A stretch of DNA of 64,000 bases from contig QVOM02000103.1 in the NCBI GenBank assembly GCA_003586115.2, positions 8,215,059 to 8,279,058 on the forward strand. The letters run 5' to 3'. Shown piece after piece: positions 12,528-26,148 of this stretch. The notes under the pieces were generated by a model that did no database searches, had not been told where the DNA came from, and saw only the letters and a program-made list of their open reading frames with translations. Positions within the stretch are counted from its first letter, which is position 1. Every line of letters starts with the position of its first letter. The stretch is from Salvator merianae (lineage: Eukaryota > Chordata > Lepidosauria > Squamata > Teiidae). The position numbers and the translations under genes are program-made.

Positions 12528-15500
12528 GTAAGTAGTTAACCTGTTATTTAGTTGGAATATTGTGGTGGTCTAACTAAAGTGCACATCAGCAGTACGCTTC
12601 ACATTAACAGCTCTATAGTACCACTATGTGAGCCCCAATCCTGTAGACACTGCTACATGTGGAATACTTTTCATTTTATTGGTACCACTGTTCTATTGTT
12701 TTGAGAGACTCTGGCTTGTACAATGTACTATTGTATTTCTTGTGTTAGACAAAATGGGGGTTGCTATATTGTCACAGCAACTGCAATGTTTAGTTTGCTG
12801 GAGGATACTATAGAAATAACCTGCACCATGATTAACAGTACATCATTGCCCTTAAAAGGCATGAAAATCTGCCAGTAGGTTCTTATTTTATTTTTTAATA
12901 GAAAATGACTGCATCTTTATTTGTTATCTCCTGATCTACAAAGAGTAATCTGATCTTTTGCAGCTTATAATTAAGTATATTGGGATTCCTGTTGGTTGAC
13001 AAAGTGCCCTAGCAGAATGAGCAATATATTACAGCTTAATAACTTAAGGGAAAAGATGAATTACTATGCAAGAGAGATTTCAGATGGTAACATTTTTTTG
13101 GAGACAAAGATGTGATGAAGATGTAAGAATAAAGGGTTGGGATATGTATTAATATAGTTAGGGTGTTTTCCTAAGTTGCATAAATATAGTTAATATGTTT
13201 TCCTCAGTTATTTCAACAGATCCTAATTCTGGTCAACTGATCGGTCAAAAGGATTTGAATAACTGCCTGGTCAAAACTTACCAAAGTATTTTTAAAACCT
13301 TCTGTTAGAATGAATAAAGATTCTTTACTCAATACATATGATATTTTCACTGCAGTCCTAAGTCTGGAAGAAGGGATCTGGGAGGTCAGGCCAGGGAAGA
13401 GGACTGTCAATATTGTAATAGAAGACATGGGTAATATAGGTCAGTGGAAATGATTTCAACTGGCAGTTTTGCTAGCACAAGTTTTCCAGTGGTGGTTAAT
13501 GATCAGAATGGGCTTCAGACAGTGTGATGGCCACCATAATGCTGACCATTCATTTTCCACTGCCATCGTCACATGTCCCATTGTTAGGGCATTCTCCAGC
13601 AGCAGTGGCTGATGGCAAAGATTTATTTGCTCCTCTTAGCAACTTTGTAGGATGAACCCACAAATAGATTCTTAATTAGGAATGTTGTTTGTTTTGACTA
13701 TGCCTTGTGTTGATAAAGAGAGAGGTAAGATTGCATCATAGGCTTATTGTAAATAAATTATTTCACAGTATCATAGTCTTTCTGTGCTACTATTTATGAA
13801 AGTAGGTTCCAGAGTAATGTGCAGCTTAATTAAAAAACAAAACATAAAGAGTAATAATTTGCAACAATATTAAAATCCCACCCCAGGTTGAAGAGGAGGC
13901 AGAAAATAATTGATTTTAAAGATAAAATATTACCTTACATTTTGTATAAAAGTGGATAATTCAGAATGCATTTTTTTCTTTGGTTTGTATCCTGAACCAC
14001 TATTGTGAAGCTACAATAAATTAGAATAAAATGGGAAATGAAAATAAAAGTTCATTGATTCTTCAGATCTTTGCATTCCCTAAATTTTATAAAGTAGACA
14101 GATATTCATTTGTCCACAACTTTCCATGAAGATTCTATTTCCTCAAAATCCTGCGGATACAGAAACTCACAAATAATAAGAGATTGGAAGTGTCCGGGTT
14201 TTTTTTTTAAAAAACTTCTCTATTAGGAAAAGGAACTACTTCTGGATCCTAGCTTGGATATATGTGAGCTTTGTAGTTTTTCTTGGTAGTAACTAAGGAA
14301 TATTGCAGGTGCTCTGTCATGAACATTCAAGTAAAAAAAAAAAGTCTCGTGGTGGAAAGGACTCGTACTGGGGTTACCTGCAGGTTCAGGCCTGTCTAAG
14401 CAAGCAGCCCCCTTGCAGGTGCAGCAGCTGTGTAGTGCTGCCACCAAGCCTTTGTCTGGTGGTCCAAGCACCTCCCTTTTACTAAGGTTTGGAGGAAAGC
14501 CAAGGGCTAAGCAATCCCCCTCCTCCCTTGAGTTATGGGAAAAATAAGATCAATCTAGTTCCTGGTAAGTCCTTGTCATGAAGAGCTGTGATCAGGGATT
14601 TCCCTTCCCTAAGGAATAAAGTAGATTTTAAAAGTCTGTATAATTTTTTTTTAGAAAAATTAAATAAAAAATAGAATTAACCAGCTTATACAAAAGCTTT
14701 ACAGATAGACCTCCCTTGGTATCAGTGAGGTATGAAATAAAACAATCTGAAAAATAACATATAATTAAGCTGTCAGATAGTTAAGTTGTAAGTTGATGGC
14801 AAGGTTATAAGACAGTTTAGTTGCCAATCTTAGTCCACAACCTGGAACCCCTTGAAATACATACAAAACCTAATCACATCTTACTAGATGGTCTCTACTT
14901 ACAGTCTATCTCTGGGAATTTTCTTTTCCTTGTACCACATAGTATCTCTGCTGGTCTCTGACCTGGAGCAATCACCTGGAGCCTGTCTCATCATATTGCC
15001 CAGGCTCTTCCTCCCTTCCTTCTCCTTCTACTCAGAAAACACTTGGCTCAGCCCACCTCCCACCTTCCCATTGGCTTACTGAAGACATCTGGGAGCCTGA
15101 ACCAGTCTGGGGTCTTACCCAGGATCCTTTGCCAGAATTCCCAGCGAAACTGATACCCTGGTGAGTTGGATGCTGACAGTTAACTCCTGCCAGATAGGAG
15201 TCAACCTCTTTTGGTGTCACACAAGGATCCTGCAAGATCATTGCAAATCTTATCTGAAAAAAGTGACTACCATTGTTTGCCACTGATAACTGCATGCATT
15301 TCTGTTCGTTCTTTGGAAATATCTGTAGCATGATGAATGATCTATAGAAGTTTTGCTATTTTTCTGGGTTTGTAACTGACCATTTCAGGTTGAGGAACAA
15401 GCAGTCCTCTCTCATTCTAGCTTTTGATAATATTACAGTGAAATATGAAGTTCAGAATGTGACATCATAGAACATTGGCAGTTTTGGTTAGTAAATTAGT

Positions 15501-16368
15501 AAATAGTCAGTTGACTGTTTATTAATTAGCTGACATGTCAACCCTAACAAATCTTTCAAATGACGTTTGCAGACTAGAAGATGAGCACGATGTGCTTTTA
15601 TCACTGAAAACTATAGAAAGCAATGTTGGTTTAGATTTCCTGCCTCCTCAGAATTCCACACATATCATAATGAGGCAGAAGTCCAGCCATATTAGTCCTG
15701 ACTGCTGTGTGTTGTATGGTCTCAATGTATGAAGTCAGCTTTTCAATTAACTTAGTTGTTTGAAATGTGTCGCTATTACTAATACATTTGCAATCTTAGT
15801 CCTTGTCTGTATGATAACCCTTCCAGTTTTATGCACAGATTTTCAAGCAGCATGTTCCTTATCTTTCATTTTTTTTAACAAAAGACTTTTGAAAGCATCA
15901 TAAAATTGTATATTAACATGGTCTTCACTAAGTAATACATGCCATGTTAATATATCCACCGCCAGTGATGACATTTTTATTTTATGTTTCAGTCTGTATG
16001 TAGTGATGGTAGAAGAAGTTTTTAATACAAAGACTGCATGATGGTAAATTGCAGTGCACATGGTAGTAAATGGCAGTGATTTATCAGTAGAACTCTTGTT
16101 CCTGTCCCAGAGGTGAGGTGCATGGTGTTTTTAAGCCATCCCCTCACTCTCTTCAAAGCTGGGAAATTAAAGTTTACCAGCTTTGAAGATGTATCACGGA
16201 GGTATTTTTTATTGCACCGGAAATGGCCTCAGAATTTAGCTATTTTCAGTGCAGCAAAATATACTTCTGGGTGGATTGTGGTACTGGTGGTAAGTTGTTT
16301 GTATGGATGCCATGTATCTACATGGCAGTAGTAAGAGCTGTGTGGAAATGCTTTGGTGGGCACATGCT

Positions 16369-16913
16369 GGCCTTCAAGCACCTTCAGCAGAGCACCATAT
16401 GCTTTGGGGTATGCACTGCATCTCTTAGGTCTGCATTGACGAAGTGTATGCATGCTGTCCTGGGACAGCACAAACCCTTTCCCATGAGAATGCTCCATCT
16501 TCATGGACAGAGGAATAGAACGGAATAGGCCACTCAAAATGGTGCCCTATCATATTCTACTGGTAGATCTCAACAGTGAGGTCTACTGGTGTACTAGTAG
16601 TTCCATGGGGGATTTGTCTTGGCAGCGCTCTAGGAAGCACTGCTGGAAAGGGGTGCTGCAAGTTGCTGCACTACCAAAACAGGCCCACCCAGCAACTGTG
16701 AAGGCCAGGAACTTTTGTTCCTGGACTTCAAAGGTTCTATGTTGGCTTCATGGGCTGGAGTCAGCACTGGAGCCTAGGATGGGAGGAGCTGTCTGAGTGC
16801 AGACAGCCCTACCCCATTCCAGTGGCAATCTGTGCTAAAATTGGAGGGCTGCGTATCCCAGGCTAGGGTGTCCTGCCCTAGCCCGGGTTAGAAATGTTAA
16901 GTGTGGAAATGTC
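16369..16913 (+). mobile_element. Harbinger-like MITE, copy A
   Basis: This copy of a repeat family is seen seven times in the window. It starts near GGCCTTCAAGCACC and ends at GTGTGGAAATGTC, an inverted match to the family terminus GGCCNTTTCNGCAC. Two internal hairpins are shared with other copies. TAGATCTC/GAGGTCTA (16564-16585) has loop AACAGT and one G-T pair, and CCAGGAAC/GTTCCTGG (16705-16724) has loop TTTT. The right flank is TTA, but no matching left target duplication is seen, so the left boundary is uncertain. Two more terminus-like sequences just upstream (near 16215 and 16340) hint at another old copy. Confidence 0.6.
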
Positions 16914-19900
16914 TTAAGAGTGCATAAGTAGTAAAGAGATAATTGAACCCATTGTCTTTGAAGAAAAGGCTTATGATTTTAAAGATTGGGCTAGCTTTGG
17001 ATACCATGTTGGTGTACCTCTGCTCCTCAAGAATGACTGTTCTGTTCAGTCATTAACTTCCGGGGATGTGCAAAACCTTTGATGCAAAATATTTTGCGTT
17101 TGAAATACCTTGTTTCTATTATTCCCAAAAGGCCTTGTTCTACGTTTGGAAGAAAACCAGTTACTATTTCATCAGAATATTTTGAGTTCTGATGAAAAAG
17201 GACTTTTTAGTTACTTGCTCTAAGTAGGAGCCTGCCACTAGCTGACAGATGCAGCATATTGTTCCTTTGTATTCTGCACCCATGGGATGGCTGTTGAAAA
17301 AGGAGAAACAAATTGAGGATAAGCTTGTGTAAGCCTTGGGTNTAATGTAGTTATGAGGAAACATTTTGGAAGCTTTCCCTTCAGTTTTTGAAAACGTTTG
17401 CCTAGTTTTGTTTATAGATGCAGATAAATTGACTTGTGAATTAAGTAGGGGTAGTGCAAGCTGTAAGTGGAATCTTTTGGTCACTTTAGAGCAGCACTGT
17501 GATGTAACAGAAGAGGAATAGGATGTAGTCCTAAACCTGTTACAGTTTTGCTTAATTGTAGTTATAGTCACTAATTTGCAAGCATAATATATTTTGAAAT
17601 GTAAATAAAATTGACCTTTCAATATGAAAATGCATTTCTTTGGTTTTGTATAATTTTCTATGTTCTCTGTGGTATCATAACTAGTCTACAGCATTGGCCA
17701 CCAGCATGAGGGACAGCCAGAAGATCTGATTATTTATGTGCTCTGGTTCATCAGATCAAAGTGTGTGGAGGGGCTTCAAATGAAACTGACAATGTGCCAG
17801 TAGCAGGAACTTCCAGTGTGACCCTTTGACATTGACTGTTTCTATTAGGCTGTGTTCTTGTCATCTTTGATTCTCGTCCTGTTTATTTTCAAGTGCACTT
17901 TTAAATGCAATAGTGTTTTATTATTCACTAGGGTTAGATTCTAGAAATAACATTGTGATCTCAAAATGTGCAAATAATGTGGGAACCATTAAGTAATTGA
18001 TTTTCATCTCCTCTTGTTACTTCTGATCCTGAAAATCAGCTGTTTGACAACATCAAACCTGTGCATATGCAAATTTGCCACATTATTGTGGTTATGGATG
18101 GAGTATATCAAACCCTACTCACAAATATGTAAATTCATCAGCTGAGAATGGGCAAAACTGAGATTTTGCTAAGAAAGTGTACTTGGGTGTAAGAACTTAA
18201 AATGAATCCAGTAATGGTCTGTGAATAGCTTCCAGCAAGGCACCAGGGATGGGGGGAGGCAGCAGTTGAAAGCCTCCCTCTGAGTTCACTGCATCATGTA
18301 GCTGGTCTGCTGCAGACCTGTGAGTCCCAATCTGCAAGCTGTCTCAATCTGAAATTTATTTCTACCAAACTCATTGGGGTATAGTTGTTAGTAGACATCT
18401 AGAGGACTGTGCTCCGAATCTCACAGATGAGCATTCAAGGCCATCCTTTCTAAAATATTCTTATGTCTGATGAAAATGCTAGTTCTGATACATTCCACTA
18501 TTAAAAGAGTATCCCAGAATGTCTTAAAATAAAAACAAATTAAAATGAAACATATATGAAAAGTCCACTGTTAGTAATTTTCACATGTCGCTCAAGTTTT
18601 GTTCAGATTTGTTACTAGCTGAAAAGAAAGCACTAGTAGTTTGCCAAGCTAGCAGCATTCATTCATTACAAAAAAGTGCAGATTCTCAGGTGTCACTGTT
18701 CATTATTATGCTATCAATTACAGAATTGATTTGACTGCAGAATTGAGCTTCTGTTGTGATCTGAAGCTTTTCTTTTCACTATCCACTTACTGTGACCAGC
18801 TGGATGATGTACAGTGGCAAGTCATTACTGCAGGAAAACCGCTATTTGTAAAAGCTGTGGAATTTCTTTTCTACTGGATTAGTCTTATAAATATGATATT
18901 CATGATGTATGTCAGCATTATGTTGCTGTGACAGTTAAGCAATGATGCAGTGGTTTGCTCATTATTATCAGTGAATTTTTATCTGATCTGAATAGTTTTC
19001 CATCCTTTTTTTTACCCTTCTTTCTATCCAGGCTTCCCTTTTTATGTTTAGCAAGGCTAGGGGAGAGTTACAATTTGAATTTCACAGTTTTTGTCCATCG
19101 TTTGTAGTTTTATCCCATTGGGTACTGCGAGATAGCACACTGCATTTATTGCTTAAGATTCCCCCAACCCCTGTTAGTTCCTTGTTCCTGAGAAGCACAT
19201 CCAGGTTTTTCTTCTTTATCACATCTATAAGCAAAACATGCAAGTGTCAAGTCAACATTCCTGCTGGATAAATTGTGACCCAAAATTAACCCATGCTGCA
19301 TAGGAGCTGCTGTTACTTGATTTACAACTGACTGGTGAGCCTGAGGGCAGCTGTTATCATCAACTCGTAGAAGAGGTAGGAATTATCTGACAGCAGTATA
19401 GCGTGGTTGGATGGATTATATCTTTTCTTATAGATATTAACCAGATCCTTTCCTAAGCAGGTCCAATAAGTCTGTTTTTTAAAACAGCCATTGTGACTGA
19501 TGGGTTTGAAAAGAGTACATCAGTGCTAATTAAAAATGTTGATGTTGATATTTGCCTGAGTGATGATTAATTGATGCTGGAGTGCTTTCTCTGAGCAGGA
19601 AATTTGTACTGTTGTAGTGTGAAGTTTAAAGGTTACATTTCAATGTAATTCATAAGGTTAATGCATTGAGCTGTCTGATCTGTTGGGATAACAGTTGCAC
19701 TTGAAAGTGTAGATTTTAGTTAATTCTACATACTCAATAATTCTGCTAATTTCTGTTAAGGTGCGCTTGGCACTTTTCAAATAAATTGGCTTTAAATCCT
19801 ATTTTTTGTATTCAGTGAATACATTTCATTTCTTTGTTAGTAATTTTTGTTCTTTATGAGTTTGAGAAGTGGGGAATTGTTAGTTTTTCTGCAGCAGAAA

Positions 19901-20101
19901 GAACCCCTAAATGCTTCATTGTTCATACCTGTAAAACAGCAGCAAGAAAAAAGTTATTTCAACATTGCAAAAGGCCATTGTGTCACCAACTGACATAAGG
20001 TAGATAATTTTTTTTCTATTGGAGTATGACTGTAAAATCTTCCTGTTTTTTAAAGTGATAAGGAAATTGCCATGAGTAGCAGTAACCTGGAAGTCCAGTA
20101 A

Positions 20102-20103
20102 TT

Positions 20104-20138
<35 letters not shown>

Positions 20139-20198
20139 GTCTTTCTTTCTTTCTTTCTTTCTGTCTTTCTGTCTTTCTTCTCCCTCCCTCCCTCCCTT
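20102..20198. repeat. (CTTT)n microsatellite with CCCT tail
   Basis: A CTTT tetranucleotide tract with a few CTGT variants passes into a short (CCCT)n run. It generates Lys/Glu/Arg-rich spurious reading frames on the minus strand. Confidence 0.97.
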
Positions 20199-21367
20199 CT
20201 GTGAAATACTTGCATCCTCGTATTTGGTTTTAACACCATCTAGCACTGGGCACCCCTTCCCCATCTCTGTATTGGCTTCATTTTTGTAGGGCTCCATTAG
20301 ACAAAGTGTCCTTTACGGAGACTTTGGGAGTGGTCCGAGCCACCCCTTGGGCACATGCCTGCTTAAAATGTTTTGGCTGAATAGCTGTCTGACCTGGCTG
20401 TTCTGATAGAACATTTTAGATATTTTGTGCTTTGTTCTGAACTCAGAAGAAAGTTTGAAATTTATTTTGTGCACTTCTGTAGTTGGGAGCATTAAATGAT
20501 ACTCTTTCCAGATGTAACTCGAATTTACTAATGTAACGTTGTTTCCTTGTTGCTTATCTTGATTCTGTAAGAGACAGCTGCGATGTCAGACATGCTGTAA
20601 TCTTTTATCTCTTTCTACGTTCTCCTGAGAGTCTGTGTTAGTATTTCTGTAGCCCACCCCCCTGTTTATTAATAGGGGTCCTTCTCTACCCAAGAAAACA
20701 TTTTGTATGATTTAGAACCCTGATATTCCATTTGTAGAAGATGGATGTAACTATTGTGTATGTAGTATTGTCATAATATGTGTAATTTCAGCGTTCTGTA
20801 AAGTGCTAAACGATATGCTATTTGGCAATAAGTCAAAACAGGTCTCCAAAGGTTTTGTTTCCATTGCAGCTGGTGTGGTACTTCACTGGCAACTAAACTC
20901 TGTTGGTGGTGTTGCAGAGTAACTGAAAATAAACAGACAGTCTTGGTTGCATCAGAAGATGATACTGATACCTACTTGAATTGGTATAAGATGGAGCTTC
21001 CTGGCTGAAGTAGTGGCCCCAGTTTTGTGATCAAATCTGTTGTGCTGGTTGGTAGCCATGTGTTTGTAGAGTGGATTCAGTTTCCCCTGCTAACTCTTCT
21101 ATTGCTTAGGATAAATAAAATTGGGTTTTCTGTTCTCTCTTGATCACTGGAAATTAGTGATGGGTTGTAACTTTGGGCAACCACATCTCCAACTCTATTT
21201 TGTTTCTTTTAGAATTGTTAATCTTTTGTGTCCACTGAGATATTTTTCTTTCCAAACTCCGCTGAAGTGAATGGGATGTGTACCAAAGTTTTTCTGCAGT
21301 TCCTGTTCACTTTAATGCTTTTGTATATAATTTTTTAAAATGGTAATACTTGTGGTTATAACGATAT

Positions 21368-21409
21368 GTGTAATAAGCAAAATGTAATGTGTAATAAGCA
21401 AAATGTAAT
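21368..21409. repeat. Perfect 21-bp tandem duplication
   Basis: Two identical 21-base units (21368-21388 and 21389-21409), each beginning GTGTAATAAGC and ending AATGTAAT, lie head to tail in AT-rich intron. Confidence 0.95.
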
Positions 21410-22839
21410 GCAGCAGGCACAATCTGCTATCTGCAATGGTTATCCTTTTGTGTTGGATTTAAGTGATGTGTTTACTATTAGCATTGTTCATATTTTGAAC
21501 ATTTTACAATAAATGGAGCAGAGAAACTGAACTGTCTATAGTATATCATAAGTGAAATGAAACTGATCTGAAAATATTTGAAAGGGTCTTAGTCAGATAT
21601 ACATGGAAGTATTGTGCCTGATATCAGGAATTTTAAAATATAGATTTTCCCAGTCAACATACAGAACTAAGAATTTGTTGCTCTGGAATACAGTAGTGCA
21701 ATATTATCTGTCATTTAAAAGGAAAAATGTTATGTAGCTCTTCTCTCGTAAAGTTTGCCATATATACCTATCACAGGGCATTAGTAAGTGTTCTAATTAC
21801 TGCCCGTTGAGCATGGACATAAATTACATTTTTGCAAAACACATTCAGCTTGGTTGTGGATAATTGACATTAACCCTGCACAGTGCTTTGGCTTTATGGA
21901 TTCAAGCATTATATGTGGTTGCACTGCTGCAGCAAAAGGTTAAGTATTAATGGAAAATGTTCACAGCTCTTTTACTCAAAGAAAACATGTTACTTGTAAG
22001 TTTTCTTTTGATTTTTACTTTTACAGTTACATTGAATGTCTTCATTCATTTAGCCATCCATAAAGCAAATATTGTTGCACATGCAGTGGATAATAAGTCT
22101 TTTTAGGACTACTTGTGTGGCATGTCACAGATCATTAACTGCAAGTAACCACCTGACTTGAGGGAAGTCTGGAAGCATCATTACAGTGAAATGAGCTTTT
22201 ATTTCTCTATCACTGCAGCACATTGATTTGTAGGAATGTCTCCATTAGCTACTGTGGAAATACAGCCTCCTTGAAGGAAGTTGATGATAGAGGATAACGA
22301 ATGTTCAATTGTGAGAGGAACATTAATCCTGGGTATTTTGAACAGGATTGGAAAAGGGGCTAAAATGTGTTCAGGAATATCTATAAATCTTGTTCTCTAT
22401 GTGTCTTTAAGTATTTTCTACAGTTGTTTCTTTCACTGAAAGATGAATCAAATTAAATATTGCAATAAAACACTGCTGTCAATACACAGTGTTGCTGCTT
22501 ATACTGTAGATCCATCTAATCTGTATTTTTAACACATATGTTTGGTCTTCTGCTCTAGTAGTTTGGCTGCCCATGTATGCTGGGATGTGAGGGCAGATAG
22601 AGGAAAGATATGGCCATTTCCCAAGAGGCAATAAATAAGACTTCCTCATTTGTGTTCTACTGGATAATCTGCCCCTGAAAATTCTTTTAAGAGGATCTTA
22701 TAAGACTTCTTTGAACATACTCCAGCTTAAGTGGAATCTAATAGCTAAGCATACTGAACAACTATGTAAGGGTTAAAATTATTTGTTACAGCGTTACAAT
22801 TGATATCTATGTTTTATGTTCTTGTTAAACTGATGACCT

Positions 22840-23304
22840 GGGCACTTTCCACATGGACCAGTATCCTGGCCCATGGAAGGGTCTAGACTGCTTTGTTCCA
22901 TGCATTAGTGTGGGTCAAAGCAGCCCCCACCCCCAGAACGCACGATCCACACTGGACGGAGCATAAAATGAGATAGGATGCTGAAAATGGTACCCTGTCC
23001 TGCTCTACTGGTAGACCTCAACGTAGAGGTCTGCTACTGAGCTCATGGGGGACCCTTTTGGGTGGTGATTCAGGAAGCGCCACCAAAAGTGGTGCCAGAA
23101 GTGGTACACTGCCAAAAAGAGTCATCTTGGAAATTTTGAAGGCCAAGAGCAAAAGCTCCCCCAGCCTTCGAAGGCTCGAGTGTTGGCTCCAAGAGCTTTT
23201 GAAGTCAGCAGCTATGGCTGGGATGGGTTATCCCAATGCTGATGGCCCTGTCCTGCTTTTGGAATGGGTTGTGTATCCCAGGCCACGACATGTGTGAAAA
23301 TGGC
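22840..23304 (+). mobile_element. Harbinger-like MITE, copy B
   Basis: The termini are GGGCACTTTCCACATGG on the left and CATGTGTGAAAATGGC on the right, imperfect inverted repeats of each other. Internal hairpin AGACCTC/GAGGTCT (23013-23032, loop AACGTA) corresponds in position to that of copy A. GAGC/GCTC with loop AAAA (23147-23158) corresponds to the second hairpin. Similar flanking text (GGTACCCTGTCC before hairpin 1, GAAGGCCAAGAGC at hairpin 2) confirms homology with copy A. The target duplication is not clear. Non-coding; mobilisation would need a transposase in trans. Confidence 0.65.
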
Positions 23305-25271
23305 TATAGTATTTGTACCTAATGTTGAACTCTGTTTGAAATACAATCTTACTGCTTTGGTTATACTTCTGAAATTGTAACAAATCTTTGCTTCATCAGA
23401 TGAGAGAGTGTAATACTAATAGTTAAATGAATAAATAATATGAAGATCTATGTGGTGGAGTGTATATTTGTAGAAACCTTTCTTAGTCATTCTTTAACTT
23501 TCCTAATCTGCATGTTCATAGCTGGATTTGGGAAAGTGTTTGCTCCTTATGTAGGGAAAAGTAGATGAGAGAGAGAGCGCAAAGCAACAATATCAGATGA
23601 GAAATAAATCAGCACTTGTTTCTGCTGTCTTACACACCAATGCTACATTCGACATGGGTCCTTAATACAAAATTTGGAATTCTCGGTTTGTGGCTAAAAT
23701 ATGATTCTGTCTTACATAAGTGTTTTTTTAATAAGTGTATTTCTGTTTCATTTTCAATAACCAAATGGTTGCAGCCAGAAAAAGTGATATTGGATATACT
23801 GCAACCCCCCTTTGAAGCTGTAACTGGGCATGGATTCAACAACTAAAAAAAAGCTAGGAAGGGTGTTCAAAGTAAAAGTGTTTTATAAGTTGAGCATGCC
23901 TTGTTGTGGTTGCTTTTGCATTATTTGATTACTTGTTAAATATCTGCTTGTTCTCCTGTTTTGCAACAGTTTTGCTTATTGGTGCTGGTATTAATTTAGG
24001 TTTTTTTATACGTTATGTAGAATTGTAAAGTAAAGATTTTGTTGGATATGTTGACTTTCTTATAGAGTTGCTTTCTGTTGTAACAAGATCTGTTAAATGT
24101 CATATTGTGGGAGGTGGAACATATGCAACAGCATGAACTTGTTAGAAAATTGATCTTCATTTAATTGATTTTAGTTTGTACTTTCTCTTCTCTATAATCA
24201 AATTTCTTTAAACTATAATTTCTTTATTTTTGGAGCAGTCATAAATATCAAATGCACTAATTCTTGAAGGTTAGAATAGCATGTATCTTATGCTCACTGC
24301 TTGACATCTGTAAGCTAGAAAGACAAAAACAAAGACAAAAAACTGCCACTGTAGATCTCCTGATGATCCACCAGTTGATCTCCAGTAAGTGGTAATACTA
24401 GCAGGAGGAAGTATGGAGGCATGCCTGGGATTCTGTCCTTTCCAAACAGTGTTTGCACTGAGGCTGTCTTGCGGAACTGCTGGCAATTTTGTGCCTTCAA
24501 ATGCAAGTTAATAAAATATATTTTTCAGTCACAGCAGAATATCATAGGTGGAGTTGCAACACACAGTGCTTACATGTGATGAGGCCATAATTGCTGAAAA
24601 AGGTAGAATTGCAATCTTCATATTTCAGTGTTCCATATTTTTTAGTACATTTCACTTTATTTAATCTTCAAAAGGCATATCCCTGCTGATTTTTCAATTA
24701 CAATAAGAAGTAGCTAACCAACTCCAAATAAAATTCTTGACATATCATTAGTTAATATCATTATTAGTTATAAAGCATATTAAAATCATTAGTAGCATTG
24801 TTTTGTAGATTTTTTTCAGATCATTAGTTTAACAGAATAGTTTTAATGGAGAACTTGTGTCTCTTTTCAGCAAGAAATGTGGTGAGATTTTTATGGAGTC
24901 TTTCTGTATTTCATAAAGCAAAGCCGGGGCATTTTTTGAATAATTGTGAAAGCTGACCCTGTGCATTTAGCCACTCATGTTATTAACATTGCACCGTGTC
25001 GATCTCTTTAAGGAATTTAACTTCCATATTCTGACATAAAGCAACCTGATCTGCACCTGTCAAAGTAGGGTACAGAATTTATCTCATGAATTTTGCACTT
25101 CTAAAATTATTTCTCAGCTTTAAAAATGTATTTAAAAATACAGAAGTACCCTTAGACAAGTGTAGTTTGAGAGGAAATATGTTTAAGAATATCTTTTTAG
25201 ATGAGATTTTTTTTTTAAATTTATTTTTCAAAAATGTATCAAGGTATGTCAAGTAAGTGTTGAAAAAGTAA

Positions 25272-25860
25272 AAAGCAAGAGGGTACTTTTTACCATATGT
25301 GGTGGACTTGTGCAAAAGCTAAAAATTTTGGGGTTCAATTATTTATATTTATGCAGAAAATCTTAAAGACAAACATTCCTTTTAAACCGGAAGTTTTCCT
25401 ACTGGGGATAATAGAAAACAATTTTGAGGGTGTTAATGTGTTATTGCAAAATATAGTAACTGCAGCCAAAATTGTATATGCTCAGAAATGGAAAGGGGAT
25501 AAAATATCAACGGTGGATGATTGGTTAGTCAAAATGATGGATCTTGCCGAGATGGACAAATTGACAAATCTTTTGAGAAATAAGACAGTTGATAGATTTT
25601 AGAGAAACTGGAAACGCTTTATTGACTTTCTGCAAGAGCTGGTTAGTGGATTTGTGATGGCTGGATTTGAAGAATCATGAAGAAAGAAGACATTCAGTGG
25701 AAAAAAAGAGTGGAAAGGGAATAGGAGGGATGAGAAATATGAAACATAGAAGAAACTGTCAATGAAGGAGGAAGTCGACAACAATATTGTTATAAGAATG
25801 TTTAATGTATAATGTAATTTTATACGTTTGAAATATAATAACTATAAAAAAAATTTTAAA
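25272..25860 (+). mobile_element. L1 LINE 3' end (ORF2 C-terminus)
   Basis: The frame reads FYHMWWTCAKAKNF, the C-terminal Cys/His region of L1 ORF2. An open stretch follows at 25297-25602: KTNIPFKPEVFLLGIIENN, then AAKIVYAQKWKGDKISTVDD and WLVKMMDLAEMDKLTNLLR. A stop interrupts it after VDRF, but the next bases still translate to an L1-like NWKRFIDFLQE. It ends in an AT-rich 3' UTR with ATAATAACTATAAAAAAAA near 25835. The motif order (Cys/His box, hydrophobic LLG, AQKWK, DWL..ELAEM) is that of the L1 ORF2 C-terminus in reptiles. It is a 5'-truncated, inactive copy. Confidence 0.85.
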
Positions 25861-26148
25861 TGGGATTTTCATAGAGATTAAAAATATTAGATTAATGCCA
25901 AAGGAGGAAGAAGTGAACGCTTAAAAAAATTATACAGACCAGAAATAGATTGATTTGTCTTTCCCTAGTGCCAATGTACAGAGGAGCCAAATCTCTGCCA
26001 TTGTGTAGCAGCTTGCTTTTGTTTTTAAAACTGCTCTATCTATCTTCCTCCTTTCCTTTAAAGAACCTGTATTTTATCCTCATAACAACTTTGTGAGATA
26101 AGTTAGGCTGAGCAAGGACTTGAATGCAGGAACTCCTAGGTTCTAGTG

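Noticed and set aside
17164..17622. 152-codon minus-strand frame
   Set aside because: The translation crosses an undetermined base at 17342, shows no recognisable domain and has random-looking composition.
19916..20297. Lys/Glu/Arg-rich minus-strand frames
   Set aside because: Artefact of the CTTT tetranucleotide tract.
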